A stretch of 61,133 nucleotides of DNA. Origin: Plectonema cf. radiosum LEGE 06105 (GTDB lineage Bacteria > Cyanobacteriota > Cyanobacteriia > Cyanobacteriales > Nostocaceae). Made by a program: the position numbers and the translations under genes. The stretch covers positions 1 through 61,133 of the forward strand of contig NZ_JADEWL010000026.1 in NCBI RefSeq assembly GCF_015207665.1, in the 5' to 3' direction. Of this stretch, positions 1 to 10,200 are shown one piece after another (the stretch's first letter is position 1; the number at the start of each line of letters is the position of its first letter). A model generated the notes under the pieces. That model was not told the DNA's origin. It did not search any database and worked only from the letters and a program-made list of their open reading frames with translations.

Positions 1-57
1 TACTAATCTTTGTGCTTCTTGGGGATGCTTTTCGATGTACCCTAGCATTAAATTCAT
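1..57 (-). CDS. 5' end of a probable transposase gene (partial)
   Basis: A minus-strand reading frame starts at an ATG at position 57 and runs off the left edge. It has a purine-rich ribosome-binding site (aaggtt) just upstream. The visible start is MNLMLGYIEKHPQEAQRLV. This resembles, from memory, the N-terminus of a cyanobacterial IS-type transposase family with an N-terminal helix-turn-helix and a DDE domain. Only 19 residues are visible, so the identification is tentative. Confidence 0.35.
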   Translation of the reverse strand, partial: MNLMLGYIEKHPQEAQRLV

Positions 58-124
58 ATTTTTAACCTTTGTAAAGGTTGCTTGAATATTATTTTACCAG
101 ATTTTATTTATATTCCGGAGATGT

Positions 125-3100
125 CTAATTAATGACTAAACTGGCACTTGAACCAGTCAGTTCAAATGCAAATGCATTCCCGATATCACCAGTCTTAACG
201 AAGTTTGAACCGTTTGAAGAAAGAACAGATAAATTCCCTTGTTCTAGTGCTTGTCCAAAACCTGTCCACGTTCCAGAACCAAATGAAATTAATTTAGAAC
301 CAGGTCCAGTCTCGGTTGTCATCCGAACCGAAAGACCACCTGCTGCGGTGTCATACATAAACAAGGCTAAATCATTGCCAGCAATTGACCCTGTAAAAGC
401 AGCTGTATCGTCCGAAAAGCTAAAAATATCATTCTCGGCATAAAAAATGAATGTTGTACCATCAAGCTGATTTCCGGTAAATGTAAAAGTTGTCCTTGCG
501 TTTGTACCAATCAGTGTTGTGTCTGCTTGAACTACAATTCCATTAGTTGTGCTTGTACTCCTGACAACCCCATCACCGATGACATTTGGAGAGCCAAATC
601 CACCACTTGAGCTATTACTTAGAACTGTTGTGATACCATCAGAAAAACGAAGTACAGGGTCTATTGACCAAGTAACCTCTTCATTGCTCGCTGTATCTGT
701 GTATCTAAAATAACCATCAAAAGGAACTAAGCCATTGTTTGCTAATCCTCCTTTGACTTCAAGTCTTGTTGTATTGTTTTCTAGTAGAACAGAATTACCT
801 GTGAGGGTGGCATTTGCAGGAGAACCAGTAGTGGGTGTAAAACCAATATCCCAAATACCATTTGCATTCAAATCGTTAAATTTAAAGCCTTCAATTGTTC
901 CAGGTGCTGAATTTGTTAAGTTTACACTAAAAGTTTGGTTATCAATTCCCTCGCGATTATCCTTAACCTGAACAGTTACGTTGTAGGTTCCTAATGTTTG
1001 ACTTGAAGTATTCCATGTAATCACTCCAGATCTTGGGTCTATAACCATATTCTGTGGAGCATTTACTAGTGAATAGCTTAGTGTATCTCCATCTGCATCA
1101 ACCGCATCAATATCATAGATATACTGTTGCGAAACTATAGCATCTCCTACAAAATTACTCGTAATTACAGGTGCATAATTACCTGATGGTTGGGGATTTG
1201 CAGGTATTCCTTGGGTCAAAATCGTAAATACCTGTTCAACTTCACCACCTCGGTCATCTTTAACTAATAATTTTACTTGTTGAGCGCCGATTTGATTCCC
1301 TTGCGGTGTCCACTGAATTAAACCATCAGGGGAAATTGTCATTCCCTGGGGTGCTTGATTTAATTGGAAATTTAAACCATCTAAATCGGGATTATCGGCA
1401 ATAATTTGGTAGGTGTAATTTTCTCCAACAGTTGCATTCCCAATAGGATTAGAAGAGATACTGGGTAAACGATTTGGGTCGAAAACATTTAATTTATACT
1501 CTTGAATATCTTCCCCACCTTTCCCATCTGCAACTTTGATCTTAAAAGCATATTCCCCAGTCGCAGGTGGTGTCCAAATTAATTTACCTGTTTGACTGTC
1601 AATTGTTGCTCCTGGAGGTGCGGAAACTAAACTATAGGTAAGAGTATCGTTATCTGCGTCGATTCCCAGGACTTCGTAAACATAATTTTGTGCATTGCCA
1701 AAATTAATTTCCTTTCTTCTCTCACCACCATTTAAAGTCAAATTATATGTAGAAGAGGCTGGTAAAGTTAAACTCCAATCATCCTGGAAAATTTGTCTAA
1801 CTTGGTAACTTCCTGCTTGGAGATTGGTAAATTTGTATAATCCCTGTTCTGTAAAGGGGTCAACTTTACCATCCCCATTCACATCGAAACTGCGAGTAAT
1901 CTGGGTTCCGATAATTTCCCCTGTAGTTGAATTAACTAATTCCACTACAAAGCCATCTAAACCAGCTTCTTTTGAACGCAAACCATTTCTGTCAAAATCC
2001 AAGAATGCTTGACCTTGAATTTCTGCCAAACCTGCTTGAGTTGTTCCTAATGCAATTCCCTTAATTTGCGTGTTGCTATTACGCAGAATAATATAATCGG
2101 TTTCTGGTTGACTGATTATTTCGGGAGCATTATTTTCTACCGTACCGCCACCACCAACATTTACATTAAACTGATTGATGGTACTGTTACCAGCAATATC
2201 TGTAGTTGTAATTGCGAGGGTGCGATCGCCGTTGTCAATTCCTGTAAAATCAATTACTTGGTCAAACTCTCCCCCAGCATTAAACACCAAAGGTATCTCT
2301 GGTAAATTATCGAACCGATAACTAACAGCAGCGATATCTGAACCAGTCCCATCTACATTACCCATCAATCTCGCACCAGTTTGCAAGGGAGTTGTGTCAA
2401 TTGGGTCGGTAAGATTAATTACTGGGTTAACAGTATCGATGACAACATTTAAAGGTAATGAAGGAGAACTAACATTACCAGCAATATCAGTTGCGATTGC
2501 AGTAAAATTCTGGGTACCATCACTCAACTCACCTGTAGTGATTTGCCAAATACCTGTACTGTTTGCTGTGGTTTCCCCTAACAACGTTGAACCATTATAA
2601 AGCTGGACTATCGCACCATTTTCTGTATTACCTGTAATTGTCGGAGTGCGATCGCGGGTAATATTATCAATGTTACTAATACCAGTATCATTATCGGCTG
2701 CTAAATCTATGATTGGTGTTTGGATTTGGGTATCAAGGGTAAAAGTGACACCAATGACGCTGGAAGCATTACCGAAATTATCTTTCGCTTGCAGATTTAC
2801 TGTATAGGAACCATCTGTTAAATTTGCACCAAAAATTTGATTCAAGCGTTCGGGACTTAAATTAAAGCTCCCATCAGCTTGCAATGCATCCAAAATATTA
2901 ACAGTAGGTGCATTGTTAATCCCAGCACGAAATTCTGTAATTGGGTTCTTATCTGTAACTCTTCCTGCAATTGATGGGTCGCTAGTAATTTTATCTATAT
3001 TAGTAAAACCCCCAGGAGCGGTATCACGAATTAGTCCAGATACAATGACTGGAGAATTTCGATCCGGTTCGGGATTTTCATCACCATTTGCGGAACCGAA

Positions 3101-4528
3101 TTCATAGCGAAACACAAGGTCATCAAAATCCTTATCTCCTCCTCCAGTCAAATCTTCCCAAGCAAACTGGTCGGGAGGTAATTCGACAACATGGTCAAAC
3201 TGATCTGGATTTGCTCCAGGAAATAGGAAAAATGCTGAAGGTCCATTCCCACTTTTATTTTCAGGATTTTGCCGTAAAAAATGCTCGGTTGTGGAATTTT
3301 GAATCAAATAAAATCCAATATATTTGCCCGATGGAAGTTCGAGATTTTTAACTGCACCTTCCGTTTCGCTGCTAGCAAAGATTATTTGACGGGAACCATT
3401 ATTTAATGCAGCTTGTGCATAACCTGGGTCTGTCGGTAAAAGATTACCAATTCTTCCTGTTGCATCATCAACAACAAATAAACCTAGCTCATTATTATAA
3501 GCAGCTTCGCGGTCTGTCCAGGTAAATTTTGTTGTCACCTTTTGCCCAACTTGTCCTGGAATGCCCAAAGCTTTTCGAGATTCACTGATGGTAAATACAA
3601 CATCATTAAAATCTTTATTTCCCCCTCCAGTTAAATCTTCCCAGAAAAATTGCACTATGGCATTGCTAGGTGTTTGTGTAAACACATGGTCAAATTTATC
3701 TGGGTTCACATTCTCGATTGAGAAGAAAGCTAAAAGACCTTTTTCAAGATTATTTTCAGGATTTAATAGCAGCCATTGGTCAGTGGTATTGTTTTGAATA
3801 ATATAAAAGCCCAGACGTTCTTCAGCATTGAAGGTTAACTCACGTTGCGCTCCCGCTCCTTCACCACTCGAAAAAATTATTTGTCGAGAAGCACTTGTTA
3901 TCGCAGCTTGAGCATATCCTGATTCTCCTGGTGCAATACCATCAACCCGACCCAATTCATCAACGACAAAAACACCAACTTCATTGTTATATGCGGCTTC
4001 CCGCTCTGTCCATTTGAAACGAAGGGTGGTTCTTTCCCCGACTCTGCCAGGTACGATTATGGTATCACCCAGCAGTTGACCGACTACTGGAGCAGATACT
4101 TGCTGCGGAAATACAGAATTTGTATCGACTGTATTAGTTGGAAAATATAGAATTGGAGAAGATGAGTCAGCCCTAGAAACAGTTAAATTACTGTTAGAAG
4201 AAAATGTTAAATTGGTACTATCTAAATTACCTACAAGTAGCCCATCTTGGTAGCTATCAACACTAAGCAGAAAATCGTAATTATCTTCCTTTGTTTGGCT
4301 ATACGGTTCCTGTATTGAATAACTCAAACTACCATTATCAACTTTCTTTTCTATTTCTATATCTTCAATATCATGCGGTAACACAGGTACTCCAAGCCCT
4401 GTTACTGCTTCATCCCAAGGCTTATCCAATTGTCCAGTAATGGGATTAGGTGATTGCTCGCTTGTCAATAATACAGCAGCACCAGGCAAATTAGTGTCTT
4501 GATTCAAAATATTGTCAGACATTCTCAT
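125..4528 (-). CDS. Large DUF4114 / Ig-like / SdrD-B-like surface protein
   Basis: A 1467-aa probable extracellular or cell-surface protein. After about 140 Ser/Thr/Asn-rich residues come two tandem DUF4114 domains (roughly 160-320 and 330-480), each ending in the hallmark FxWEDLTGGGxKDFxDxVF. Next are two bacterial Ig-like repeats (about 500-800), a SdrD-B-like domain (about 840-950) with calcium-loop-like acidic stretches such as DVNGDGKVD, three putative Ig/cadherin-like repeats ending in DxDGDTLSYSLV-type strands (about 950-1220), a second SdrD-B-like start (FKFNDLNANGIWD) and an unassigned C-terminus. There is no classical signal peptide, so type I-like secretion is possible (inference). 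Two starts are possible, ATG 4528 or ATG 4522; neither has a clear ribosome-binding site. No PEP-CTERM or LPXTG anchor is visible. Its exact role (adhesion, sheath or surface layer) is unknown. Confidence 0.85.
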   Translation of the reverse strand: MRMSDNILNQDTNLPGAAVLLTSEQSPNPITGQLDKPWDEAVTGLGVPVLPHDIEDIEIEKKVDNGSLSYSIQEPYSQTKEDNYDFLLSVDSYQDGLLVGNLDSTNLTFSSNSNLTVSRADSSSPILYFPTNTVDTNSVFPQQVSAPVVGQLLGDTIIVPGRVGERTTLRFKWTEREAAYNNEVGVFVVDELGRVDGIAPGESGYAQAAITSASRQIIFSSGEGAGAQRELTFNAEERLGFYIIQNNTTDQWLLLNPENNLEKGLLAFFSIENVNPDKFDHVFTQTPSNAIVQFFWEDLTGGGNKDFNDVVFTISESRKALGIPGQVGQKVTTKFTWTDREAAYNNELGLFVVDDATGRIGNLLPTDPGYAQAALNNGSRQIIFASSETEGAVKNLELPSGKYIGFYLIQNSTTEHFLRQNPENKSGNGPSAFFLFPGANPDQFDHVVELPPDQFAWEDLTGGGDKDFDDLVFRYEFGSANGDENPEPDRNSPVIVSGLIRDTAPGGFTNIDKITSDPSIAGRVTDKNPITEFRAGINNAPTVNILDALQADGSFNLSPERLNQIFGANLTDGSYTVNLQAKDNFGNASSVIGVTFTLDTQIQTPIIDLAADNDTGISNIDNITRDRTPTITGNTENGAIVQLYNGSTLLGETTANSTGIWQITTGELSDGTQNFTAIATDIAGNVSSPSLPLNVVIDTVNPVINLTDPIDTTPLQTGARLMGNVDGTGSDIAAVSYRFDNLPEIPLVFNAGGEFDQVIDFTGIDNGDRTLAITTTDIAGNSTINQFNVNVGGGGTVENNAPEIISQPETDYIILRNSNTQIKGIALGTTQAGLAEIQGQAFLDFDRNGLRSKEAGLDGFVVELVNSTTGEIIGTQITRSFDVNGDGKVDPFTEQGLYKFTNLQAGSYQVRQIFQDDWSLTLPASSTYNLTLNGGERRKEINFGNAQNYVYEVLGIDADNDTLTYSLVSAPPGATIDSQTGKLIWTPPATGEYAFKIKVADGKGGEDIQEYKLNVFDPNRLPSISSNPIGNATVGENYTYQIIADNPDLDGLNFQLNQAPQGMTISPDGLIQWTPQGNQIGAQQVKLLVKDDRGGEVEQVFTILTQGIPANPQPSGNYAPVITSNFVGDAIVSQQYIYDIDAVDADGDTLSYSLVNAPQNMVIDPRSGVITWNTSSQTLGTYNVTVQVKDNREGIDNQTFSVNLTNSAPGTIEGFKFNDLNANGIWDIGFTPTTGSPANATLTGNSVLLENNTTRLEVKGGLANNGLVPFDGYFRYTDTASNEEVTWSIDPVLRFSDGITTVLSNSSSGGFGSPNVIGDGVVRSTSTTNGIVVQADTTLIGTNARTTFTFTGNQLDGTTFIFYAENDIFSFSDDTAAFTGSIAGNDLALFMYDTAAGGLSVRMTTETGPGSKLISFGSGTWTGFGQALEQGNLSVLSSNGSNFVKTGDIGNAFAFELTGSSASLVIN

Positions 4529-5163
4529 TAGGTAGAAATAGATAAATAAGTAGTTATGGGTTTAAAGCCAAACAAATTATCTCCAATCTGAAATGATTGG
4601 GACTTAGCATTTATTCGATACATAAAGAATTAACAACTAAACTTAATTTGTAGGTTTAGAAGTCATTCTTTTGCTTTGGTAGAAGCTAAATATTATTGAT
4701 TTTCAAGTAGCAACGGAGAAAATTAGCCAGTAAAATAACTCGCTTCGACTAACTACACCCTGAGTTTTAATTCTCCTAGATTTTTATTTCATGTCATTGA
4801 TTAATACTGTTTAATAATTAACCATAAGTTACATTTTGTCTAGTGTTTGTACGCATATATTTTGTGCGTTTATGAAAACTTTATACTTTAGTAAATATAT
4901 TTATATTGCGATTAAATAGCCTCAAGCGAAAAATATAATTTTCTAGATGTTTGACCAAACAACAAAAATACTTAGATATTCTTGGATATACAACTATAAT
5001 AGTTTATACATCGTTGACACAAAGAATATACTTCAGTATTGCGGCTAATTTTGGTAAATCCCGTAGTAATTTAGCAATAACTCAGAAAAAAGTTTAGAGC
5101 TTGCGTAAAAAATTCCTCCCCATACCGTAATTCTACTAGAAAGCTATTTTAAGGAGGTTCAGA
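4529..5163. other. A+T-rich intergenic region with no recognised gene
   Basis: About 630 bases separate the divergent DUF4114 protein and the HtrA-like protease. I see only A+T-rich sequence here; the promoters of both genes presumably lie in it. No RNA gene or repeat was recognised. Confidence 0.5.
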
Positions 5164-5289
5164 ATGAATGCACTAAAGCGTTCAATAATTAAGGGCAACA
5201 TCAGTAGAATACCTTCAATATTAACTATTTTAAAGATTTTTACAGAGATAATTCAGCATGATATTGTGATTTCAGTCGCAATTATCTAA
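5164..5289 (+). CDS. Short ORF (41 aa) with strong Shine-Dalgarno, upstream of htrA-like gene
   Basis: An ATG follows a near-perfect Shine-Dalgarno (aaggagg, 6-nt spacing) and opens a 41-residue frame, MNALKRSIIKG and onward, rich in Ile/Leu and ending VISVAII. It ends 22 bases before the protease start and so could be a leader peptide or a small membrane-associated protein. Nothing is recognised in the sequence. The ribosome-binding site is the main support. Confidence 0.35.
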   Translation: MNALKRSIIKGNISRIPSILTILKIFTEIIQHDIVISVAII

Positions 5290-5311
5290 AAATCTGACTT
5301 TTTGACTATGA

Positions 5312-6514
5312 ATGGGGAATTTACACAATAAATACAAAGCGATGATGTACAAGCGATTCTCAAGATTTATTATTCTAACCCTGTGTAGTGTTTTTACTCT
5401 AATAGGTATCAGTACCATCGAGCAAGTACTATCGCTGAACGGAAGGGAAACAGGTCACTCTAACCGTGTTTTAGCTCAAACTGCTGAGGAACAACTTAAC
5501 CGGAGAGTATACCAAAAAGCTAGCCCTGCGGCGGTGACAGTAAAAACAGAAACGGGACATGGGAGCGGTTTTGTTATTAGTCAGGATGGGTTGATTATTA
5601 CTAATGCTCATGTAATCAAGCCACCACCAGAAAGCGAAGAAGAAGCAAAAACCTATAACCCTGCTGAATTTCCTCAAGTAGTGACAGTGGTTTTTCCTGA
5701 TGGGAGAAAATTTAGTGCAGATGTGATGGGTTTTGCTAAAGGTGGTTTAGATTTAGCAGTTCTGAAAATTCATAGACAACAAAATTTGCGTACCCTTGCT
5801 TTAGCTGCTCCTGGTAGTGCAAAAGTAGGCGATCGCGTTTTTACTCTGGGTACTCCTCTGGATGCAAAATTTTCCGATACATTTACCTCCGGTAATATCA
5901 CTCGCATTGACCCTAATAATGGGGAAATTCAACACGATGCTGTAATTATGGGGGGTAATTCCGGTGGTCCCCTGCTCAATTCCCAAGGTCAAGTTATTGG
6001 TGTGAATACATCGGGGATGTCAGGGGTTGAAAAGTTAAATACTGGGATGAATTTTTCTATTCCTGTCTCCCAGGTACAGTCTTTTATCCTTGCAGCGAGA
6101 AAAAACGATGTTTCTCCAGTTTCTACTCTATTTACACGAACTCAAGAACCATCGGTTCGGACAATTACACTCAATGGTCAAGTCATTAATGGCAGTTTGA
6201 GTAATGGCGATCGCATTCTCAAAGATGGCAGTTTTGCTGATGTTTACCAATTTCAAGGTAAGAAAGGTCAACAGGTCGTGATTGAGATGACGAGTCAAAA
6301 GATTAACCCAGTTTTAAGTTTATATCAGGTGGTTGAGTCTGCCGAAGGTGAGCAACTCACCCCAATTGCGGAGAATGACGATAGAGGACCGGGTGATTTT
6401 AATGCTCAAATTGCTGTCACTTTACCAGCAGATGGAGTTTTTCTCATAATGGCTAATTCCCTTGACAGAGGTGAAATTGGAGATTATAGCTTACGGGCAA
6501 CTGCTCAACCTTAA
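5312..6514 (+). CDS. HtrA/DegP-like S1C serine protease with C-terminal PPC domain
   Basis: A 400-aa secreted or periplasmic trypsin-like serine protease. A hydrophobic signal segment (FIILTLCSVFTLIGIS, about residues 19-34) follows a basic start; ATG 5342 is an alternative start. The trypsin-2 domain spans about 65-265 with catalytic triad candidates His100 (NAHV), Asp147 (LDLAVL) and Ser217 (GGNSGGP). There is no PDZ domain. Instead the C-terminus (about 290-395) has a bacterial pre-peptidase C-terminal-like beta-sandwich, seen in GDRILKDGSFADVYQF and ending DYSLR. The family cleaves misfolded exported proteins. It is followed by the COP23 gene on the same strand and could be co-transcribed with it. 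Confidence 0.85.
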   Translation: MGNLHNKYKAMMYKRFSRFIILTLCSVFTLIGISTIEQVLSLNGRETGHSNRVLAQTAEEQLNRRVYQKASPAAVTVKTETGHGSGFVISQDGLIITNAHVIKPPPESEEEAKTYNPAEFPQVVTVVFPDGRKFSADVMGFAKGGLDLAVLKIHRQQNLRTLALAAPGSAKVGDRVFTLGTPLDAKFSDTFTSGNITRIDPNNGEIQHDAVIMGGNSGGPLLNSQGQVIGVNTSGMSGVEKLNTGMNFSIPVSQVQSFILAARKNDVSPVSTLFTRTQEPSVRTITLNGQVINGSLSNGDRILKDGSFADVYQFQGKKGQQVVIEMTSQKINPVLSLYQVVESAEGEQLTPIAENDDRGPGDFNAQIAVTLPADGVFLIMANSLDRGEIGDYSLRATAQP

Positions 6515-6586
6515 ATGACTAATTTAGGTCATTTTTATCGTTTTTTTATTACATCATCAATCTTACTTTCTTGAAGGGTTAAAACT

Positions 6587-7165
6587 ATGCAACGTCAATT
6601 ATCTTCCATTGCTTTAGCACTCACTGCCTTAACTTCATTGGCAACATTGGCTGTTAGTATCTCTCCAGCTTTGAGTCAACCTGTTGCTACTAACTCTCAG
6701 CCAGATAAAGTCACTTTTTTATGCAGAGAAATATTTGATAAAGCGAGCGGTGAAAAAATTCCAGCTACGGTTGCTTGGGTTCCCGAACGGAAAGGTCATA
6801 TACGTATAATTGGTTGGAAATCACAAGTTTTTCCTCCTGCCTTCAGTCCTCAAAAAAGGTGTGAAGTAGTCACTCAAAGGTTCCAACAATTTTATGATAA
6901 TGGTGGTTTAAACTATCTGACTCATGGAATAAATAATGGCTATCCGGTAATTTGTAGTATTCCGAATCAAGGGGAAACTTGTAGTGCTGCAAATCAACTA
7001 TTTACGATTCGACCGGGTAGCAATCCTCAGTTAATATTTGAACAGCTTAAGGGTATACTTGGTGGTGACACAAACATATTTTTATACCAAAGTTCAGGTC
7101 AACAAGTATATGTTGACATGAAAGAGTTTTTCAATAAAGCTCCTCTGGAAAATATCCCTAGCTAG
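6587..7165 (+). CDS. COP23-domain exported protein
   Basis: A 192-aa protein with a clear signal peptide (first ~30 residues, ending PALSQ) and a COP23 domain (circadian oscillating polypeptide 23 family). The domain is recognised by the start VTFLCREIF, the centre TVAWVPERKG...IIGWKSQ, the CEVVTQRFQQFYDNGGLNYL stretch and paired cysteines (VICSIPNQGETC). Members are cyanobacterial membrane or periplasm-associated proteins of unknown biochemical function. The gene lies 72 bases after the HtrA-like gene on the same strand, and COP23 proteins often occur beside secreted proteases and TPR proteins. Confidence 0.8.
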   Translation: MQRQLSSIALALTALTSLATLAVSISPALSQPVATNSQPDKVTFLCREIFDKASGEKIPATVAWVPERKGHIRIIGWKSQVFPPAFSPQKRCEVVTQRFQQFYDNGGLNYLTHGINNGYPVICSIPNQGETCSAANQLFTIRPGSNPQLIFEQLKGILGGDTNIFLYQSSGQQVYVDMKEFFNKAPLENIPS

Positions 7166-7176
7166 TTACCTGATAT

Positions 7177-7202
7177 GTAGAGACGCGATATATCGCGTCT
7201 AC
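7177..7202. repeat. Small dispersed palindromic repeat (GACGCGATatATCGCGTC type)
   Basis: A near-perfect palindrome, gtagagacgcgat / atcgcgtctac, lies just after the COP23 stop codon. It matches the look of the short interspersed repeats common in Nostocales. It could also act as a transcription-ending or mRNA-stabilising hairpin. Confidence 0.6.
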
Positions 7203-7247
7203 TTATCTTTTCAAGTATCATCTGATTTTTTTCCATAATTCTTCAAC

Positions 7248-10200
7248 ATGAATATGAATAAAAACATTGCCATAATTACCTCAATTTTACTATTCCAGTT
7301 TCCTAATTTTGCTATTACACTTACTTCTAAAGCCCAAACAGTATCCCAAAATTCAAACTGCGAGATTGTCCCAGAAAAGAATGCTCTCGCTGAGGAGTTT
7401 TCAGAAAAACAATTAGAAACTATCGCTAGTCGCATTACAGTCAAAGTGATTGGTGATAATAATGGGGGTTCGGGTACGCTACTTGCTAAAAAAGGAAATA
7501 CGTATTTAGTTCTCACTAATTCCCATGTTGTCAGAGGGGTTAATTATATCAACCTCAAAACGGTTGATGGGAAAACTCATACTGCACAAATTGTGCCTAA
7601 TTCTAAGTTTGAGAAATTTGATTTGGCATTATTACAATTTCAAAGCAATGAAATTTACTGCCCTAGAAATGAAGATGTTGCCGATTCTCTTCCCAATACT
7701 GAAATGCCAGTTACTGCTGCGGGATTTTCTGGGGAGAAGGGAAAAATAGTATTTAGTCATGGTAAAGTTCAACAAATTTCTCAACCCCTTAAGGAAGGAT
7801 ATCAAATTGGCTACACCAGCAATATAGAACAAGGGATGAGTGGTGGACCAATTATTAGCAGTCAAGGAATGATTATTGGGGTTAATGGTCGGGGTGCTTA
7901 TCCGATTTTAAATAGTGGTTACGTTTATCAGGATGGTTCCCGTCCGAGTAAAGAACAAATTCAACAAATGCGAAAACTCAGTTGGGGAATACCTATTTCC
8001 ACCTTATTAGCACAGGTGAAGCCAGAAATTCTGACTGCTTATTCTTTGCCTTTACCAAGAATGCCTGATGGACTACCGCAACCAGTACTGACAGGATGGT
8101 TAAAGCATTTAGAAGAAAAAGCTAAACAGTTTAGTGTCAGAATTGATAGTAGTAGTGAAGCTAATGGTTCGGGAGTAATTATTGCTAAAAATGGTGATAC
8201 TTATACAGTATTAACAGCAGCGCAGGTTGTTTGTGAGAGAAAAGGTGGTACTCAACAATGTGAAAACTATAACTATCAAATCTTAGCGCCAGATGGAAAA
8301 AAATATCCAGTAGAGAAAAGCACGATTAAAACAGAAGAAAGTGTTGATTTAGCAATAGTACAGTTTATAAGTAAAGAAACCTATCAAGTCGCAATTTTAG
8401 GAAATTATCAATTAAATAAAATTCGAGAAGTTTTTGTTACTGGGTATCCTGGATCTGGTGAGCAAAGTAAATGGTATTTTAGTCCCGGCTTAATCTTTGA
8501 TCAGAAATGGGGATTATTAGCAATTCAGTCTTATTTTCCAGATAACATTTCTGGCACAAGTTCTTTAATCGGAGGTTATGAGTTAGTATATACCAACCTT
8601 ACTGATGCAGGAATGGGAGGAAGCCCAGTATTAGACTCTCAGGGAAGAGTCATTGGTATTCATGGACTTGTAGAAGGGGGAGAAGCTTTTGATGAGAAAA
8701 CAGGAGATAGTGGTAGTCGGGGTTTGGTTGAAACAGGATTCAGTTTGGGCATCCCCATAACTACATTTCTAGGTTCTGCTAGTAGATTTCACATCAATTT
8801 TAAGTCACTCAAAATTGAACAATCTGTACCTCCAAAACTTGATGCACAACAACTTGCATCTTTTGCCAATACGTTTGCCACAAACGTTCCTCAAGGGAAT
8901 GCTCCTGCATCACAGTGGTTAGAAAGAGGGAATCAACTCTGGCGAATCAACCAATTTGATGAAGCAATATCTGCTTTTGATAAAGCTATTAAACTTAATC
9001 CTTCTTTCGTTTACCTCGCTTATACTCAGAAAGCAAGGGTACTAAATTTTCAAAAAAAATATAAGGAGGCTATAGCAGTCTTTCAACAAGCAATCAAATC
9101 CAAATATGATGATATATTAGCTTGGAGAGGCATAGCAGAAGCATTAGCAAATTTGTATCGCTATGAAGAGAGTCTGAGTGCTATAGATAAAGCAATTAAA
9201 CTTCAACCAAAAAACCCTATACTTTATAATGATAAATTTGAAATTTTAAGGGGTTTAAAACAGTATAAAGAAGCAGAATCTGCAATAACTAAGGCGATTA
9301 AAATTAGTCCACAGGCTATATTTTACTACAATAGAGGGAAGCTTTACTATGAACAGAAAAAATGGGATTTAGCTCTACTTGATTTTAGCAAGTCTATTGA
9401 TATCTATCCTTTATTTGATGAAGCATACAAAAATCGTGGTCATATTTACTATGAACAGAAAAAATGGAATTTAGCCCTAGCTGATTACGACCAAGCACTA
9501 AAATATAATCCTGATGGAGAAATTTATCAAAAGCGAGGGATTATATATTATGAATTGGGTAATATGCATAAAGCCATAGAAAACTACACCCAAGCTCTAA
9601 AATATTATCCTGATGATGCAGACATTTATCAAAATAGAGCTATTGCTCGTGCCAAATTAGGGGATGAAAAAGGAGCAATAGCTGATATAGAAACAGCAGG
9701 TCAACTTTATCGGCAACAGAACAATCTACCAGGATACCAACAGGCACTTAATTTATTAAGACAGTTTCAGGAAATTTCGGTCAACAACACATCATCTTTT
9801 CTTAATCAATCAACTTATTCAGCATCACCTCTTAAATCAACAGAAATAGATATTAACAGGATTGCCCAGCAAATCACTGTAAAAATTGATGATTTAGGTT
9901 CTGATGGTAATAGCTTTCAAGGCAATGGCTCTGGAGTAATTATTGGCAAACATAACAATACCTATTATGTATTAACTTGCGCTCATGTAGTTCAATATGA
10001 GAAAGTTAGAAAATACCAAATTGTCACCTTGGATAATAAGCGTTACTCCGTGAACTCTAGCAAAGTAAAAAAATCTCCTAGTCTAGATATAGCAATACTT
10101 GAATTTACTAGTCAAGAAAACTATCCAGTTGCGACCTTAGCAAATTATCCACTAGAAGAATTCAGAGGGATGTTTGTTGCTGGTTGGTCAAATCCTTATA

